From: a virus
IMG/VR virus record: IMGVR_UViG_3300032087_001530
Span: 1 to 20,400 of that record
Strand: one strand, 5' to 3'
Length of the DNA: 20,400 bases
The position numbers and the translations under genes were made by a program. Positions within the stretch are counted from its first letter, which is position 1. Each line of letters opens with the position of its first letter. Positions 8,732 to 14,735 of the stretch are shown one piece after another. The notes under the pieces are model-generated. The model ran no database searches and was not told where the DNA came from. It was given only the letters and a program-made list of their open reading frames with translations.

Positions 8732-9048
8732 CTTTGGTGTCTTTTAATTTGTTGTCTTTCTAATTCTATTTTTTCCTTTTCAAATGCTAAATACAATAGG
8801 CATTCGTGCATTCCTAATTTAGTGATATTTTCAAACTTGGTAACATCTCCCTTAGCGATTCCATAGATGCTTTGATACCATCCCCATTTTTTTCCAAATG
8901 TTGAAGCTGTTGAGTAGTCATTTCCTTGCCCAACTGATTCTCCAAATAGTTCAGGGTAGTTTTCAGCAACTCGTTGTTTAAACGATAAAAAAAAACCATA
9001 CACCCCATTACGACATCTAAAGGTATCTTCTTCATTTGCTCTGACTTA
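8728..9048 (-). CDS. -1 frame extension of the tail assembly chaperone-like gene (GT-type fusion part)
   Basis: This reading frame is open from just after a TAA at 9048-9046 to a TGA at 8730-8728. It is -1 relative to the 220-residue gene it overlaps. The only convenient initiation codon is a GTG at 9003, without a leader. The slippery run at 8995-8987 would instead join residues 1-163 of the upstream frame to 86 residues of this frame, giving a product of about 249 residues. The -1 part looks like real protein: KKWGWYQSIYGIAKGDVTKF followed by LGMHECLLYLAFEKEKIELE. A 'lhecL.yLa.ekek.e.E' helix is common in the C-terminal parts of tail assembly chaperones. Its stop is coupled to the next gene by ATGA. 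Separate initiation at GTG 9003 is the alternative. Confidence 0.7.
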
Positions 9049-9476
9049 TCAATACCACTGTATTCTTCTATTTGATACCTTGTATCTTTCTTTAATGTAA
9101 TAGGTCTATAAAGAACCGCCATCGCCTTGTGCATCGTTTCCCAATCGGAGAAGTTTTCGTCTAGGTCTATGTACTCCCCTAAACTCATATCATCTAATAC
9201 AGGTATAAACCCGTACTCAATGCCACCCATTTTAAATGTTGGTATTAATTCTTGATTTGCTTCAAACAAGCTGTTTATATCGTTTAGAATGTCTTTAACG
9301 TAGCTAAACTTAATCTTTGCAATATCCTTTAATTCTAAGTTACAAAACACCTCAACGGTCTTGTGCATTAAGAAACTACTGTCTCTGTTTTCTTCCGTAT
9401 TAATCTTCGCAAACTTTTGGTATTGCTCTAACGTTATATCAGATAAACTGCTTGGAACTAATATATCAACTTTCAT
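8814..9476 (-). CDS. Putative tail assembly chaperone, zero-frame product (G-like)
   Basis: This 220-residue acidic, mainly helical protein starts MKVDILVPSSLSDITLEQYQ, a pattern I associate with a conserved Bacteroidetes phage family in the tail region. It is the first gene of the virion operon, 38 bases after an intrinsic terminator. Residues 154-163 (VVMGCMVFF) are encoded over a run of nine T on the coding strand, where a -1 slip would replace the C-terminal 57 residues with another 86. The zero-frame C-terminus (LLKTTLNYLENQLGKEM, LEKNGDGIKASMESL) also looks like authentic protein, so both products may be made, as in lambda G and GT. It is not directly before the tape-measure gene as in lambda, so the chaperone role stays an inference. 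Confidence 0.7.
   Translation of the reverse strand: MKVDILVPSSLSDITLEQYQKFAKINTEENRDSSFLMHKTVEVFCNLELKDIAKIKFSYVKDILNDINSLFEANQELIPTFKMGGIEYGFIPVLDDMSLGEYIDLDENFSDWETMHKAMAVLYRPITLKKDTRYQIEEYSGIDKSEQMKKIPLDVVMGCMVFFYRLNNELLKTTLNYLENQLGKEMTTQQLQHLEKNGDGIKASMESLREMLPSLKISLN
8971..8995 (-). promoter_or_regulatory. Candidate programmed -1 ribosomal frameshift site
   Basis: The coding strand reads GTT TTT TTT TAT in the zero frame, giving a T_TTT_TTT heptamer that fits the X_XXY_YYZ rule for -1 slippage. The -1 frame then continues TTA TCG TTT AAA. A short perfect stem follows at once (TCGTT, loop TAAAC, AACGA, 8985-8971), a weak possible stimulator. The slip leads into an 86-codon open frame whose stop is coupled to the next gene. 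Confidence 0.65.
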
Positions 9477-9514
9477 ATTATAACAATAAATAAATGTGGA
9501 ATATGTATAAAATG

Positions 9515-9538
9515 AAAAAAGGTATCATCTCTGATACC
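9515..9538 (-). terminator. Rho-independent terminator between small ORFs and virion operon
   Basis: The minus strand reads GGTATCA-GAGA-TGATACC followed by six T: a perfect 7-bp stem with a tetraloop and U-tract. It lies after the 87-residue gene and before the virion operon start at 9476. Confidence 0.85.
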
Positions 9539-9591
9539 CTCTTTCGCATTACTAACTAAACAAAATAAAAATGAAAAATGTAAATCTTTTT

Positions 9592-9855
9592 CTAATTTAC
9601 AAAATTTTTAAACATATACAAATACATTTCATTTATTTTTAAACTTAATTTTTCGCTGTTTTGCTCGTACGAATCTTCACCCATCTTCAACTGACCTTGT
9701 AAATCCATTTGCAATTGAACAGGGTAAGGCTTCTTCGACCATCCACGCCCCATAGGAACTTGTATAACATAGAAACCTTTATCAAAACAACTAGACATTA
9801 CTTTGTCTCTTATCTTGTGGTCTAAGTTCATTTGTTCTAGTGTTACAGTTTCCAT
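9592..9855 (-). CDS. Hypothetical phage protein (87 aa)
   Basis: I chose the ATG at 9855 (METVTLEQMNLDHKIRDKV) because it overlaps the end of the preceding membrane protein gene by 13 bases. A longer in-frame start at 9927 would run far into that gene in another frame and adds an unlikely Phe-rich sequence. The 87-residue protein is hydrophilic with a central RGWSKKPYPVQLQ segment and a helical C-terminus. No family is recognised and no motif points to a function. It is the last gene before a strong terminator, in a short cluster of three small ORFs between the large terminase gene and the virion operon. Confidence 0.65.
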   Translation of the reverse strand: METVTLEQMNLDHKIRDKVMSSCFDKGFYVIQVPMGRGWSKKPYPVQLQMDLQGQLKMGEDSYEQNSEKLSLKINEMYLYMFKNFVN

Positions 9856-10010
9856 AAATAAGAAATTAAATACATAACGCCCCACATTGATGCGTACATA
9901 AAAGCCATCGCAAAAGGAACTTGCCATAGTGCTTTCTTAATTGCGTTCTTGTTTTCTTGTGCGGTTAGTTGTTTAACTATCCTGTACTCGGTTGTTTCTT
10001 GAATTTTCAT
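9843..10010 (-). CDS. Small membrane protein (55 aa)
   Basis: This 55-residue ORF starts after an A-rich leader (TTTAAAACAACAATT-ATG), as other genes in this window do. The N-terminal half is polar (MKIQETTEYRIVKQLTAQEN). The second half, from about residue 30 (LWQVPFAMAFMYASMWGVM to YLISYLW), is a single strongly hydrophobic segment, likely one membrane span with the N-terminus in the cytoplasm. Its stop lies inside the next gene. Function is unknown; candidate roles are accessory lysis or exclusion proteins, which the sequence does not decide. Confidence 0.7.
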   Translation of the reverse strand: MKIQETTEYRIVKQLTAQENKNAIKKALWQVPFAMAFMYASMWGVMYLISYLWKL

Positions 10011-10020
10011 AATTGTTGTT

Positions 10021-10155
10021 TTAAATTAAATATGCTTCAAAGCATTGTCCTGAACAGAAGTTTTTGTCTGTCGGTAGCCCACAAGTCGGGCAGGGTTCAT
10101 CGGTGTCACCAATTCTTTCTAAATAACTTTCGTACTCGTTTACTAAATAATCCAT
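10021..10155 (-). CDS. Small zinc-ribbon-like protein (44 aa)
   Basis: This 44-residue ORF starts MDYLVNEYESYLERIGDTDE and then has CPTCGLPTDKNFCSGQC. The four cysteines in two pairs (C-x2-C, nine residues, C-x3-C) suggest a treble-clef or zinc-ribbon fold. It begins after the leader TTAAAACAAACAAT-ATG and 38 bases after the terminase stop, downstream of a candidate promoter. Its stop is 10 bases before the next start. A small metal-binding regulator or adaptor is plausible, but no specific function is known. Confidence 0.7.
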   Translation of the reverse strand: MDYLVNEYESYLERIGDTDEPCPTCGLPTDKNFCSGQCFEAYLI

Positions 10156-10174
10156 ATTGTTTGTTTTAATAATG

Positions 10175-10204
10175 CTAATATATAAACATTTTATTAATAA
10201 ACAA
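10175..10204 (-). promoter_or_regulatory. Candidate Bacteroidetes-type promoter overlapping the terminase stop
   Basis: TTG at 10204-10202, a 19-base spacer, then TATATTAG at 10182-10175, one or two mismatches from TAnnTTTG. It overlaps the end of the large terminase gene and would drive the 44-residue gene from about 10168. One of five similar candidates here; not tested. Confidence 0.35.
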
Positions 10205-11363
10205 AATATTGTCCTTTATTCGGATTCTCTAGTTGGTCTGTTAGTGCATATCTCATCGCATCAATACAGTCAGGGTGTTCTCCCGTTGGTTTCTGTAACG
10301 TATTACCCTCTTTGTCCTTTGCCCATATATATCCCTGCAATTCACGTTTTAGATTCTTACTTCTTGATGTAACGTATATTTCGTTTTGGTTTATTAGGTT
10401 GATTCCATATACTACTGAATCCCTACCCTTAGAACAAGGGAATACGTTATGTCCATATCCCTGTAATTCTGATATAGATTTCGGTTCGGCTGAATCTGCT
10501 GTGATGTTTTCTCTTATGTTATTTGATTGTAAGAACCTACTTATATCCCTATTAAGCATTCCTTTCTTACAAAGCACCTCATCTGCTATATATGCGTTAT
10601 TCCACTTGTATATTGCTATTAACGTTGTAGGGTCAACGGAATATCCAAAGTCCATCCCATACCCAAGCAAACGTGCCTCATCAGGTATTGTGTCTATTTC
10701 TTTCCAATCAGGAATACATACACCTTCTAAACTACCTATCTCTCCTAATCCATATACTCTCCACCAATTTGCCCAATAAGTAGAAGTCTTTGCTTTTACC
10801 TTTGCCTTTTCTATTTCGTTTACTATTGTCGAGGGTAGACTGTCGTTATCCTTATATGTTAGTGTTATGAAGTCGGTATCATCTTTTCCTACCAATTCCT
10901 TATCAACCCAAAATAAAGCAGCAGGGTTATAGTCTAACCAAATGTTCCCACTCGTTCTTACTACTAATTGTTGGTAAGCATCAAAGGGTACGTTATTACA
11001 CTCATTGATATATAAGTCTGTTCTTCTTGCACCTCTTAGTTTATCAGGTTGGTCTGTACTAAAGAACTCTATATAACTCCCATTCGTAAACGTGTATTTT
11101 AAGGTGCTTTTATTTAGTTGGCTATCCTTATACCTATTAAGACCCTTTAAGATGTTTAAGAAGTCCTTATAAGCACCTCTACGCAAGTGTGGGATGCTTT
11201 CACTTACTACGGATATTTCTTTACCCTCGTTTCTGATGGCATAATCAATAAGAATAAGCAAGATGCAAATAGTCTTTCCTGCTGATGTTCCACCTCGTAC
11301 AATCTTAACTCTATTGTCAAGGTTTCTAAGTTTGGTAAGTGCTTGTGTTTTTTTAATCTGCAT
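10194..11363 (-). CDS. terL: Terminase large subunit (TerL)
   Basis: This 389-residue DNA-packaging motor ATPase and nuclease has a Walker A motif RGGTSAGKT at residues 23-31 and a Walker B-like DLYINEC at 116-122, where Glu121 would be catalytic. The C-terminal RNase H-fold nuclease shows acidic clusters at GYGMDFGYSVDPT, TADSAEPK and HPDCIDAMRYA, which supply the metal-binding aspartates. The order and motifs fit the PBSX/Terminase_3-like group. It is a little shorter than many TerL proteins (about 420-500) but lacks no visible motif. The gene follows the small subunit by 30 bases. It cuts concatemeric DNA and pumps it into the prohead at the portal, whose gene is not in this window. Confidence 0.95.
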   Translation of the reverse strand: MQIKKTQALTKLRNLDNRVKIVRGGTSAGKTICILLILIDYAIRNEGKEISVVSESIPHLRRGAYKDFLNILKGLNRYKDSQLNKSTLKYTFTNGSYIEFFSTDQPDKLRGARRTDLYINECNNVPFDAYQQLVVRTSGNIWLDYNPAALFWVDKELVGKDDTDFITLTYKDNDSLPSTIVNEIEKAKVKAKTSTYWANWWRVYGLGEIGSLEGVCIPDWKEIDTIPDEARLLGYGMDFGYSVDPTTLIAIYKWNNAYIADEVLCKKGMLNRDISRFLQSNNIRENITADSAEPKSISELQGYGHNVFPCSKGRDSVVYGINLINQNEIYVTSRSKNLKRELQGYIWAKDKEGNTLQKPTGEHPDCIDAMRYALTDQLENPNKGQYFVY

Positions 11364-11393
11364 ACATATTGCAGAATAGGGTTTAGGTTATCC

Positions 11394-11636
11394 CTAGTCT
11401 ACAAACAAAGGTACATCTTCATTGATTGTGATGTCCTTAGTTTCTTTTGGTTTGCCAAGATAATAGTTAAGGTAAAGTTGCACCCATTTAATATCACCTG
11501 ACTTTACACCTTCGGCTAAAGCAGCTAAAGCATCATCTTCTAATGGACTTAATCGTTCCACTAATTTGACTTCTTCCGCCTTTGGTTTTCTACCTGCACC
11601 TGCTCTAGCACCACCGTTAAACTTTCTTTTATCCAA
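11394..11636 (-). CDS. terS: Putative terminase small subunit (short)
   Basis: This 80-residue protein begins DKRKFNGGARAGAGRKPKAE. The 'GGaR.GaGRKPK' opening is typical of many phage small terminase subunits and related DNA-binding proteins. A helical region follows (LSPLEDDALAALAEGVKSG, WVQLYLNYYLGKPKETKD), where 'Yy.GkPke' again fits TerS. It lies just before the large subunit. The only start consistent with this N-terminus is a TTG at 11636; an in-frame stop lies shortly upstream and there is no internal Met. At 80 residues it is shorter than usual TerS proteins (about 120-180). The family binds the packaging site and stimulates the large subunit. Confidence 0.75.
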   Translation of the reverse strand: MDKRKFNGGARAGAGRKPKAEEVKLVERLSPLEDDALAALAEGVKSGDIKWVQLYLNYYLGKPKETKDITINEDVPLFVD

Positions 11637-11691
11637 TTTGAAAAAGTTTGATTATTCAATAATACAATAAAATCTTGGAAGTTTTGTTAAA

Positions 11692-11778
11692 CTACATATC
11701 AGCTTTAAAGTATTCGTATATCGCCATAGCTAAGAAACCAAACCCCATTATTGTAAAAAGCATTATACTATATTCCAT
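11692..11778 (-). CDS. Single-pass membrane microprotein (28 aa)
   Basis: The short ORF reads MEYSIMLFTIMGFGFLAMAI then YEYFKADM. Residues 4-20 form one hydrophobic span, followed by a charged tail. Its ATG overlaps the end of the DnaA-like gene by 11 bases, the coupling style used throughout the window. Very short ORFs can arise by chance, but the hydrophobic span plus positional coupling make it a likely real gene. Function is unknown. Confidence 0.5.
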   Translation of the reverse strand: MEYSIMLFTIMGFGFLAMAIYEYFKADM

Positions 11779-12223
11779 ATTTCTCTAATGCATTTTTTTC
11801 AAATCTTGAATAGTACTTTAACATTCTATTGTACTTTTCTTTTAGTGTTTGGTATTCCTCTATGTGTTTTTGTCTGTCTATTATTAGTTCGGTTCTTTCT
11901 CTAAGGATTTTCTCTAAGTGTGTTTCGTTTTTCTCTATCTTAACTGTTTGAAGTATTTTAGATATGTTTTCGTATGCTGCTAATTCGTGAACATAAAGTT
12001 TAGGTTGCATCTTAAAAGAATCGAACATTCTTATACCGTGTATTGCTGTTGCGTGGTCGTAGTCTAGTTCGTTTGCTATTTTGTTAAGTGAGTAAGGTGT
12101 AAATTCTCTAGCTAGTCTATAATATATTGCTCTTGCAAATACGTTTCTTTGTTTTCTTGTTCTTTCACGTAGATTAACTTTTAATTCATTGCTAACCATT
12201 TCGCAGATGTTACTCAGTATCAT
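11768..12223 (-). CDS. DnaA domain IV-like DNA-binding protein with coiled-coil tail
   Basis: In this 151-residue protein, residues about 15-70 resemble the DNA-binding domain IV of the replication initiator DnaA: KQRNVFARAIYYRLAREFT, then SLNKIANELDYDHATAIHGI. The last phrase matches the DnaA signature (D-H-[AST]-[TA]-[VI]-x-H), the helix-turn-helix that contacts DnaA boxes. No AAA+ ATPase domain is present. Residues about 85-145 are a charged coiled coil (LEKILRERTELIIDRQKHIE). It could bind DnaA-box-like sites at the phage origin, recruit the helicase, or act as a regulator; the last is supported by its position just before the terminase genes. It overlaps the preceding gene by 14 bases, and its leader TTTAAAACAAA-ATG fits the phage pattern. 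Confidence 0.75.
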   Translation of the reverse strand: MILSNICEMVSNELKVNLRERTRKQRNVFARAIYYRLAREFTPYSLNKIANELDYDHATAIHGIRMFDSFKMQPKLYVHELAAYENISKILQTVKIEKNETHLEKILRERTELIIDRQKHIEEYQTLKEKYNRMLKYYSRFEKNALEKYGI

Positions 12224-12410
12224 TTTGTTTTAAATTTATTATTGTATCGTATCTTGTTTCGTTTATTGCTTTTAGTATTCCTGCACAAGCCTCGTAGTCC
12301 TCTACATCTTCATAGAGTTGTATAATGTCTTCTAGTTCTTGTATTGAAACACCTTCTCTTATATCCATTAAAGTAAGGTAATAAAATTCTTGTATTATAT
12401 CTTTATTCAT
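12210..12410 (-). CDS. Hypothetical acidic protein (66 aa)
   Basis: This 66-residue acidic helical protein (MNKDIIQEFYYLTLMDIREG, IQELEDIIQLYEDVEDYEAC) has no recognised domain. Its ATG at 12410 is only four bases after the U-tract of a strong hairpin (12415-12447). A perfect TATATTTG box lies further upstream at 12480-12473, so the hairpin sits in its 5' leader. It is the first gene of the group leading to the DnaA-like protein and the terminase. Its control is more interesting than its sequence; function unknown. Confidence 0.7.
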   Translation of the reverse strand: MNKDIIQEFYYLTLMDIREGVSIQELEDIIQLYEDVEDYEACAGILKAINETRYDTIINLKQNDTE

Positions 12411-12414
12411 TTTT

Positions 12415-12447
12415 AAAAAAGGCTGTGAGCCATTTTAACACAGCCTT
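12415..12447 (-). terminator. Intrinsic terminator / possible leader attenuator
   Basis: The minus strand has AAGGCTGTG, an 11-base loop, CACAGCCTT and then a run of T: a perfect 9-bp stem with a U-tract. It follows the methyltransferase gene and its U-tract ends just before the ATG at 12410. With the candidate promoter box upstream it could act as an attenuator. Confidence 0.85.
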
Positions 12448-12455
12448 GTTTGTTA

Positions 12456-12476
12456 TTTGCACTGTCTGTATGCAAA
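12456..12476. repeat. Perfect inverted repeat overlapping a -7 promoter box
   Basis: TTTGCA and TGCAAA flank a 9-base centre (12462-12470), a 21-bp dyad. One arm shares bases with the TATATTTG element at 12480-12473, as a repressor operator would. It could also fold as an RNA hairpin. No ligand is known. Confidence 0.5.
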
Positions 12477-12480
12477 TATA
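12473..12480 (-). promoter_or_regulatory. Candidate promoter -7 element (TATATTTG)
   Basis: This exact match to the Bacteroidetes TAnnTTTG box lies on the minus strand between the methyltransferase stop and the leader hairpin. The nearest upstream TTG is at 15 bases, shorter than the usual 19-21, so the -33 part is weak. Transcription would begin near 12466. Confidence 0.4.
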
Positions 12481-12504
12481 GATTTAAAGAACGTACAATG
12501 GCTT

Positions 12505-13116
12505 TTAAAACATTCTTATTTGTGATTGATGTTGTTTAATTCGTTCAGAAGCCTTATCATAATACTCCTTATCTATCTCATACCCTGTTAGGCTGTACCC
12601 AAGATTATGACAAGCAATAGCAATGCTTCCTCCGCCTAAGTGAGTGTCAAGTATTTTATCCCCCTCTTTAGCATATTTCATCAGAATCCATTCGTACAGT
12701 TTAATGGGCTTTTGTGTTGGATGAAATCTTTTGCTTCTATCCATTGACAAATGATGTTTATACGACCTTAATGCTCGTTTAAAAGATGTAAACGCTAACT
12801 CTCCATCAGAGAAATCACTATCACCATTCATTTTATCCCAATATATCCATCCCATTGAAGGTTTTTTTATTTTATCAATCATATAGTTTGCTCCCCAAAT
12901 AACTTGATTTTTTGATACACGGAACAACTCATCAAAGTAATCTTGTGAGGGTGTTTCACTATCCCAAGTTTTTCCTTTGTTTTTATATTTACCACCTCCT
13001 AAAGTCATTTTATTTACCTCTATGCCGTAGGGAGGGTCTACAATAGCAAGGTCAAAATCATTATCGCCCATTTTTTTTAATGCCTCTAGGCAATCTTCGT
13101 TGTAAATCTTTATCAT
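12505..13116 (-). CDS. DNA (N6-adenine or N4-cytosine) methyltransferase
   Basis: This 203-residue enzyme transfers a methyl group from S-adenosylmethionine to DNA bases. Motif IV DPPY is at residues 27-30. HPTQKP (132-137) comes next, and the cofactor-binding motif ILDTHLGGGSIAIAC lies at 155-169, where GGG replaces the usual GSG. Motif IV before motif I indicates the beta group (N6_N4_Mtase). At 203 residues it is short, with a small target-recognition region (about 95-130). It overlaps the PD-(D/E)XK gene by ATGA. It may be a solitary phage methyltransferase protecting its DNA from host restriction, or half of a restriction-modification-like pair. The recognition site cannot be read from the sequence. 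Confidence 0.92.
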   Translation of the reverse strand: MIKIYNEDCLEALKKMGDNDFDLAIVDPPYGIEVNKMTLGGGKYKNKGKTWDSETPSQDYFDELFRVSKNQVIWGANYMIDKIKKPSMGWIYWDKMNGDSDFSDGELAFTSFKRALRSYKHHLSMDRSKRFHPTQKPIKLYEWILMKYAKEGDKILDTHLGGGSIAIACHNLGYSLTGYEIDKEYYDKASERIKQHQSQIRMF

Positions 13117-13571
13117 CGTATATAGTTTGATGTTTCGTATGTATTAAAGCTTTCAATAGGGAACAAAATCATTCTACCTGTCTTTGACCTAAATTCGTTT
13201 CCATTTTTTAAATCAATAAAGTTATTCCAATATATTTTATTTGTAGTTTGACAATGCACAAACAAGTAAGGCACTATATTGTGCTTTCTGTATAAACTCA
13301 TTTTTTTTTCATACTGTACTACTGACAGACCGTGAGCGTTTGGATTGTTATACATCTCTGTAGCTTTAACCTCAACGGAACAAATACGCCCGTTATTTTC
13401 AAACAGGCAATCCACTTGGTGAAATGGTTTACCGTGTTTTTTTAAAAACATTCTGCATAGTTGTTCTCCTGCAAAACCTCTCCTTATTGATGATGTATTC
13501 TTATCGAAAAATTCGTTTAAGATTTGTTCTTGTTTGTTTTCTTGTTCTTGAAATAACTGTATTTGTTTCAT
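13113..13571 (-). CDS. PD-(D/E)XK endonuclease-like protein
   Basis: I chose the ATG at 13571 (MKQIQLFQEQENKQEQ) because it follows the phage leader AAAACAAACGAT; an in-frame ATG at 13595 would add eight residues and overlap the exonuclease gene. The 152-residue protein shows the PD-(D/E)XK core: Glu36 in RRGFAGEQLCRMFL, Asp54 in QVDCLFENNG and E67-x-K69 in CSVEVKA. The fold is used by Holliday junction resolvases, restriction enzymes and repair nucleases. A helical tail and an aromatic strand (KIYWNNFIDL) follow. Its stop overlaps the methyltransferase start, which suggests joint expression. Either a recombination junction nuclease or a restriction-type enzyme fits. Confidence 0.72.
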   Translation of the reverse strand: MKQIQLFQEQENKQEQILNEFFDKNTSSIRRGFAGEQLCRMFLKKHGKPFHQVDCLFENNGRICSVEVKATEMYNNPNAHGLSVVQYEKKMSLYRKHNIVPYLFVHCQTTNKIYWNNFIDLKNGNEFRSKTGRMILFPIESFNTYETSNYIR

Positions 13572-13581
13572 ATCGTTTGTT

Positions 13582-14349
13582 TTATAAAATTGCACGCATT
13601 ACATATTGGTCAAGGTCGTTATCTTCTTTGAAGAAGTACCTGTAGTTGTCTAATGCTCTATGGAATTTCTCTTCGCCTCTTGCTATAAATTCATCAGAAG
13701 TTTCAAATATTCCAATATCACAACTTCCTTTGTCAATCACCAAGAACTTAAAGTCATCAGCCTTGAACATTCTCTTGTACATATACGCTTGTAAGTCGTA
13801 CCCATACTTATCGGCACTCCACTTGAAAGATGATAGGTCAGCAGATGTTTTGTAGTCTATAATCACATTGCCTTTTATTATATCAGCTTTACCTCTAAAT
13901 GGTAGTCCTTCTATCATTTCTATTGCAGGAATCTCAAACTCTGAACCTTGAATTAATTCCAATGCTGCTTCGTTTCTTAGTACCGCATCGGTTAATCGTT
14001 CAGCTGCTTTGCGTTCTTTGTTTAGGAATACCTCACCATACTTTTCTTTAGCTTCCTTGTATATCTTTGTGTTCTTAGTTGATGCTTCCACAAAGTGTAA
14101 TTCGTCAATCTTGTGTGGTTCAAGTACCATCCAATGTGCTAACCTCCCTGCTGATAGTGCAGGACTGTCTGCGTTAGGGTCTCCATACTTTGTAACATTA
14201 CGGTATGTCTTAGGACTTTTAAGAATCATCTTTAGGCTACTACTACTTAATGCGTGTTTACCTAAATGACCATAATAAAAGTTATCATCGTACATTTGTG
14301 TAAGGATTTCTTCCCTACCCCACGTTTCATTATTTAATAGTGTTATCAT
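13582..14349 (-). CDS. RecE-like PD-(D/E)XK exonuclease
   Basis: This 255-residue protein matches the phage exonuclease group related to the C-terminal domain of RecE. The N-terminus has the substrate-proximal HALSSSSLKMILKSPKTY and ALSAGRLAHWMVLEP phrases ('G...H..ilEP'). The active site has GLPFRGKADII (Asp156), VIIDYKTSADL (Asp165 and Lys167) and YGYDLQAYMY (Gln187, Tyr190). Such enzymes digest one strand of duplex DNA from its ends and leave 3' tails for annealing by a partner protein. That partner is likely the ERF protein encoded at 18445-18963. The start overlaps the preceding small gene by 20 bases. Confidence 0.88.
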   Translation of the reverse strand: MITLLNNETWGREEILTQMYDDNFYYGHLGKHALSSSSLKMILKSPKTYRNVTKYGDPNADSPALSAGRLAHWMVLEPHKIDELHFVEASTKNTKIYKEAKEKYGEVFLNKERKAAERLTDAVLRNEAALELIQGSEFEIPAIEMIEGLPFRGKADIIKGNVIIDYKTSADLSSFKWSADKYGYDLQAYMYKRMFKADDFKFLVIDKGSCDIGIFETSDEFIARGEEKFHRALDNYRYFFKEDNDLDQYVMRAIL

Positions 14350-14491
14350 TCCTTCTAAGTTTTAATTCTTTTAAACATCTTTCAGCGTGTGCAAAAAGGT
14401 AATGATGTCTGTTTTGAATGGTAAACATTAAACGTTCCTTAGTCATAGAACCGTACTCTTGTTTTATCCAATCGCTTTCTTGATATTGCAT
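14330..14491 (-). CDS. Hypothetical basic protein (53 aa)
   Basis: This 53-residue basic protein starts MQYQESDWIKQEYGSMTKER and ends KELKLRRNDNTIK. The ATG follows the leader TTTTAAAACAAACAATT, the best example of the recurrent A-rich start context, and comes just 13 bases after a terminator U-tract. The stop is inside the exonuclease gene, giving tight coupling. No domain is recognised; the N-terminal half is probably helical. A regulator or accessory of the exonuclease is possible. Confidence 0.68.
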   Translation of the reverse strand: MQYQESDWIKQEYGSMTKERLMFTIQNRHHYLFAHAERCLKELKLRRNDNTIK

Positions 14492-14504
14492 AATTGTTTG
14501 TTTT

Positions 14505-14526
14505 AAAAAAGGGGGATTTCTCCCCC
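14505..14526 (-). terminator. Rho-independent terminator
   Basis: The minus strand reads GGGGGA-GAAA-TCCCCC and six T: a 6-bp GC-rich stem with a GAAA tetraloop. It follows the 58-residue gene by 7 bases and stands directly before the next gene's leader, leaving no room for a promoter. Confidence 0.9.
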
Positions 14527-14533
14527 TGTGGTT

Positions 14534-14710
14534 TTATCTTTGCTTGTAAAAAGATAAATCATTGTTATCTATAAATTGTATAGCTTCCCCAATAGTAGGA
14601 AAACCCATATACTCAATACCTAAAACACCATTTGTTTTAGTGTAAAACTCTACACCAAAAGGTAAAGTTTTATTGTACTTGTTAGTAAAAATGTAATCTG
14701 TTGCTTTCAT
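14534..14710 (-). CDS. Hypothetical protein (58 aa)
   Basis: This 58-residue ORF starts MKATDYIFTNKYNKTLPFG and includes EFYTKTNGVLGIEYMGFPTI. It alternates polar and aromatic residues, as in a small beta-rich domain, with a C-terminal helix. The ATG follows an A-rich leader (AAAACAAATAATT) and a candidate promoter at 14736-14765. The stop is 7 bases before a terminator, so it may be expressed as a one-gene transcript. Family and function are unknown. Confidence 0.7.
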   Translation of the reverse strand: MKATDYIFTNKYNKTLPFGVEFYTKTNGVLGIEYMGFPTIGEAIQFIDNNDLSFYKQR

Positions 14711-14735
14711 AATTATTTGTTTTATTATTATGATG

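Noticed and set aside
8987-8995. T9 run interpreted as a sequencing error that splits one gene
   Set aside because: Both frames after the run read as plausible protein and the zero frame continues for 57 codons, so programmed slippage is the better reading; raw reads would still be worth a look.
9477-9514. Promoter for the virion operon
   Set aside because: The 38 bases between terminator and ATG contain TTG and TA-rich stretches but no pair with the 19-21 base spacing, so no site is called.
9856-9927. Longer start for the 87-residue gene (adding MASSFCDGFYVRINVG)
   Set aside because: The extension overlaps the membrane protein gene in another frame by a further 72 bases, and the ATG at 9855 fits the local coupling style.
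10312-10779. Plus-strand open frame of 155 codons opposite the large terminase gene
   Set aside because: It lies entirely antisense to a clear TerL gene, has an unlikely Cys/Phe/Ser-rich composition and lacks its own leader or neighbours on that strand.
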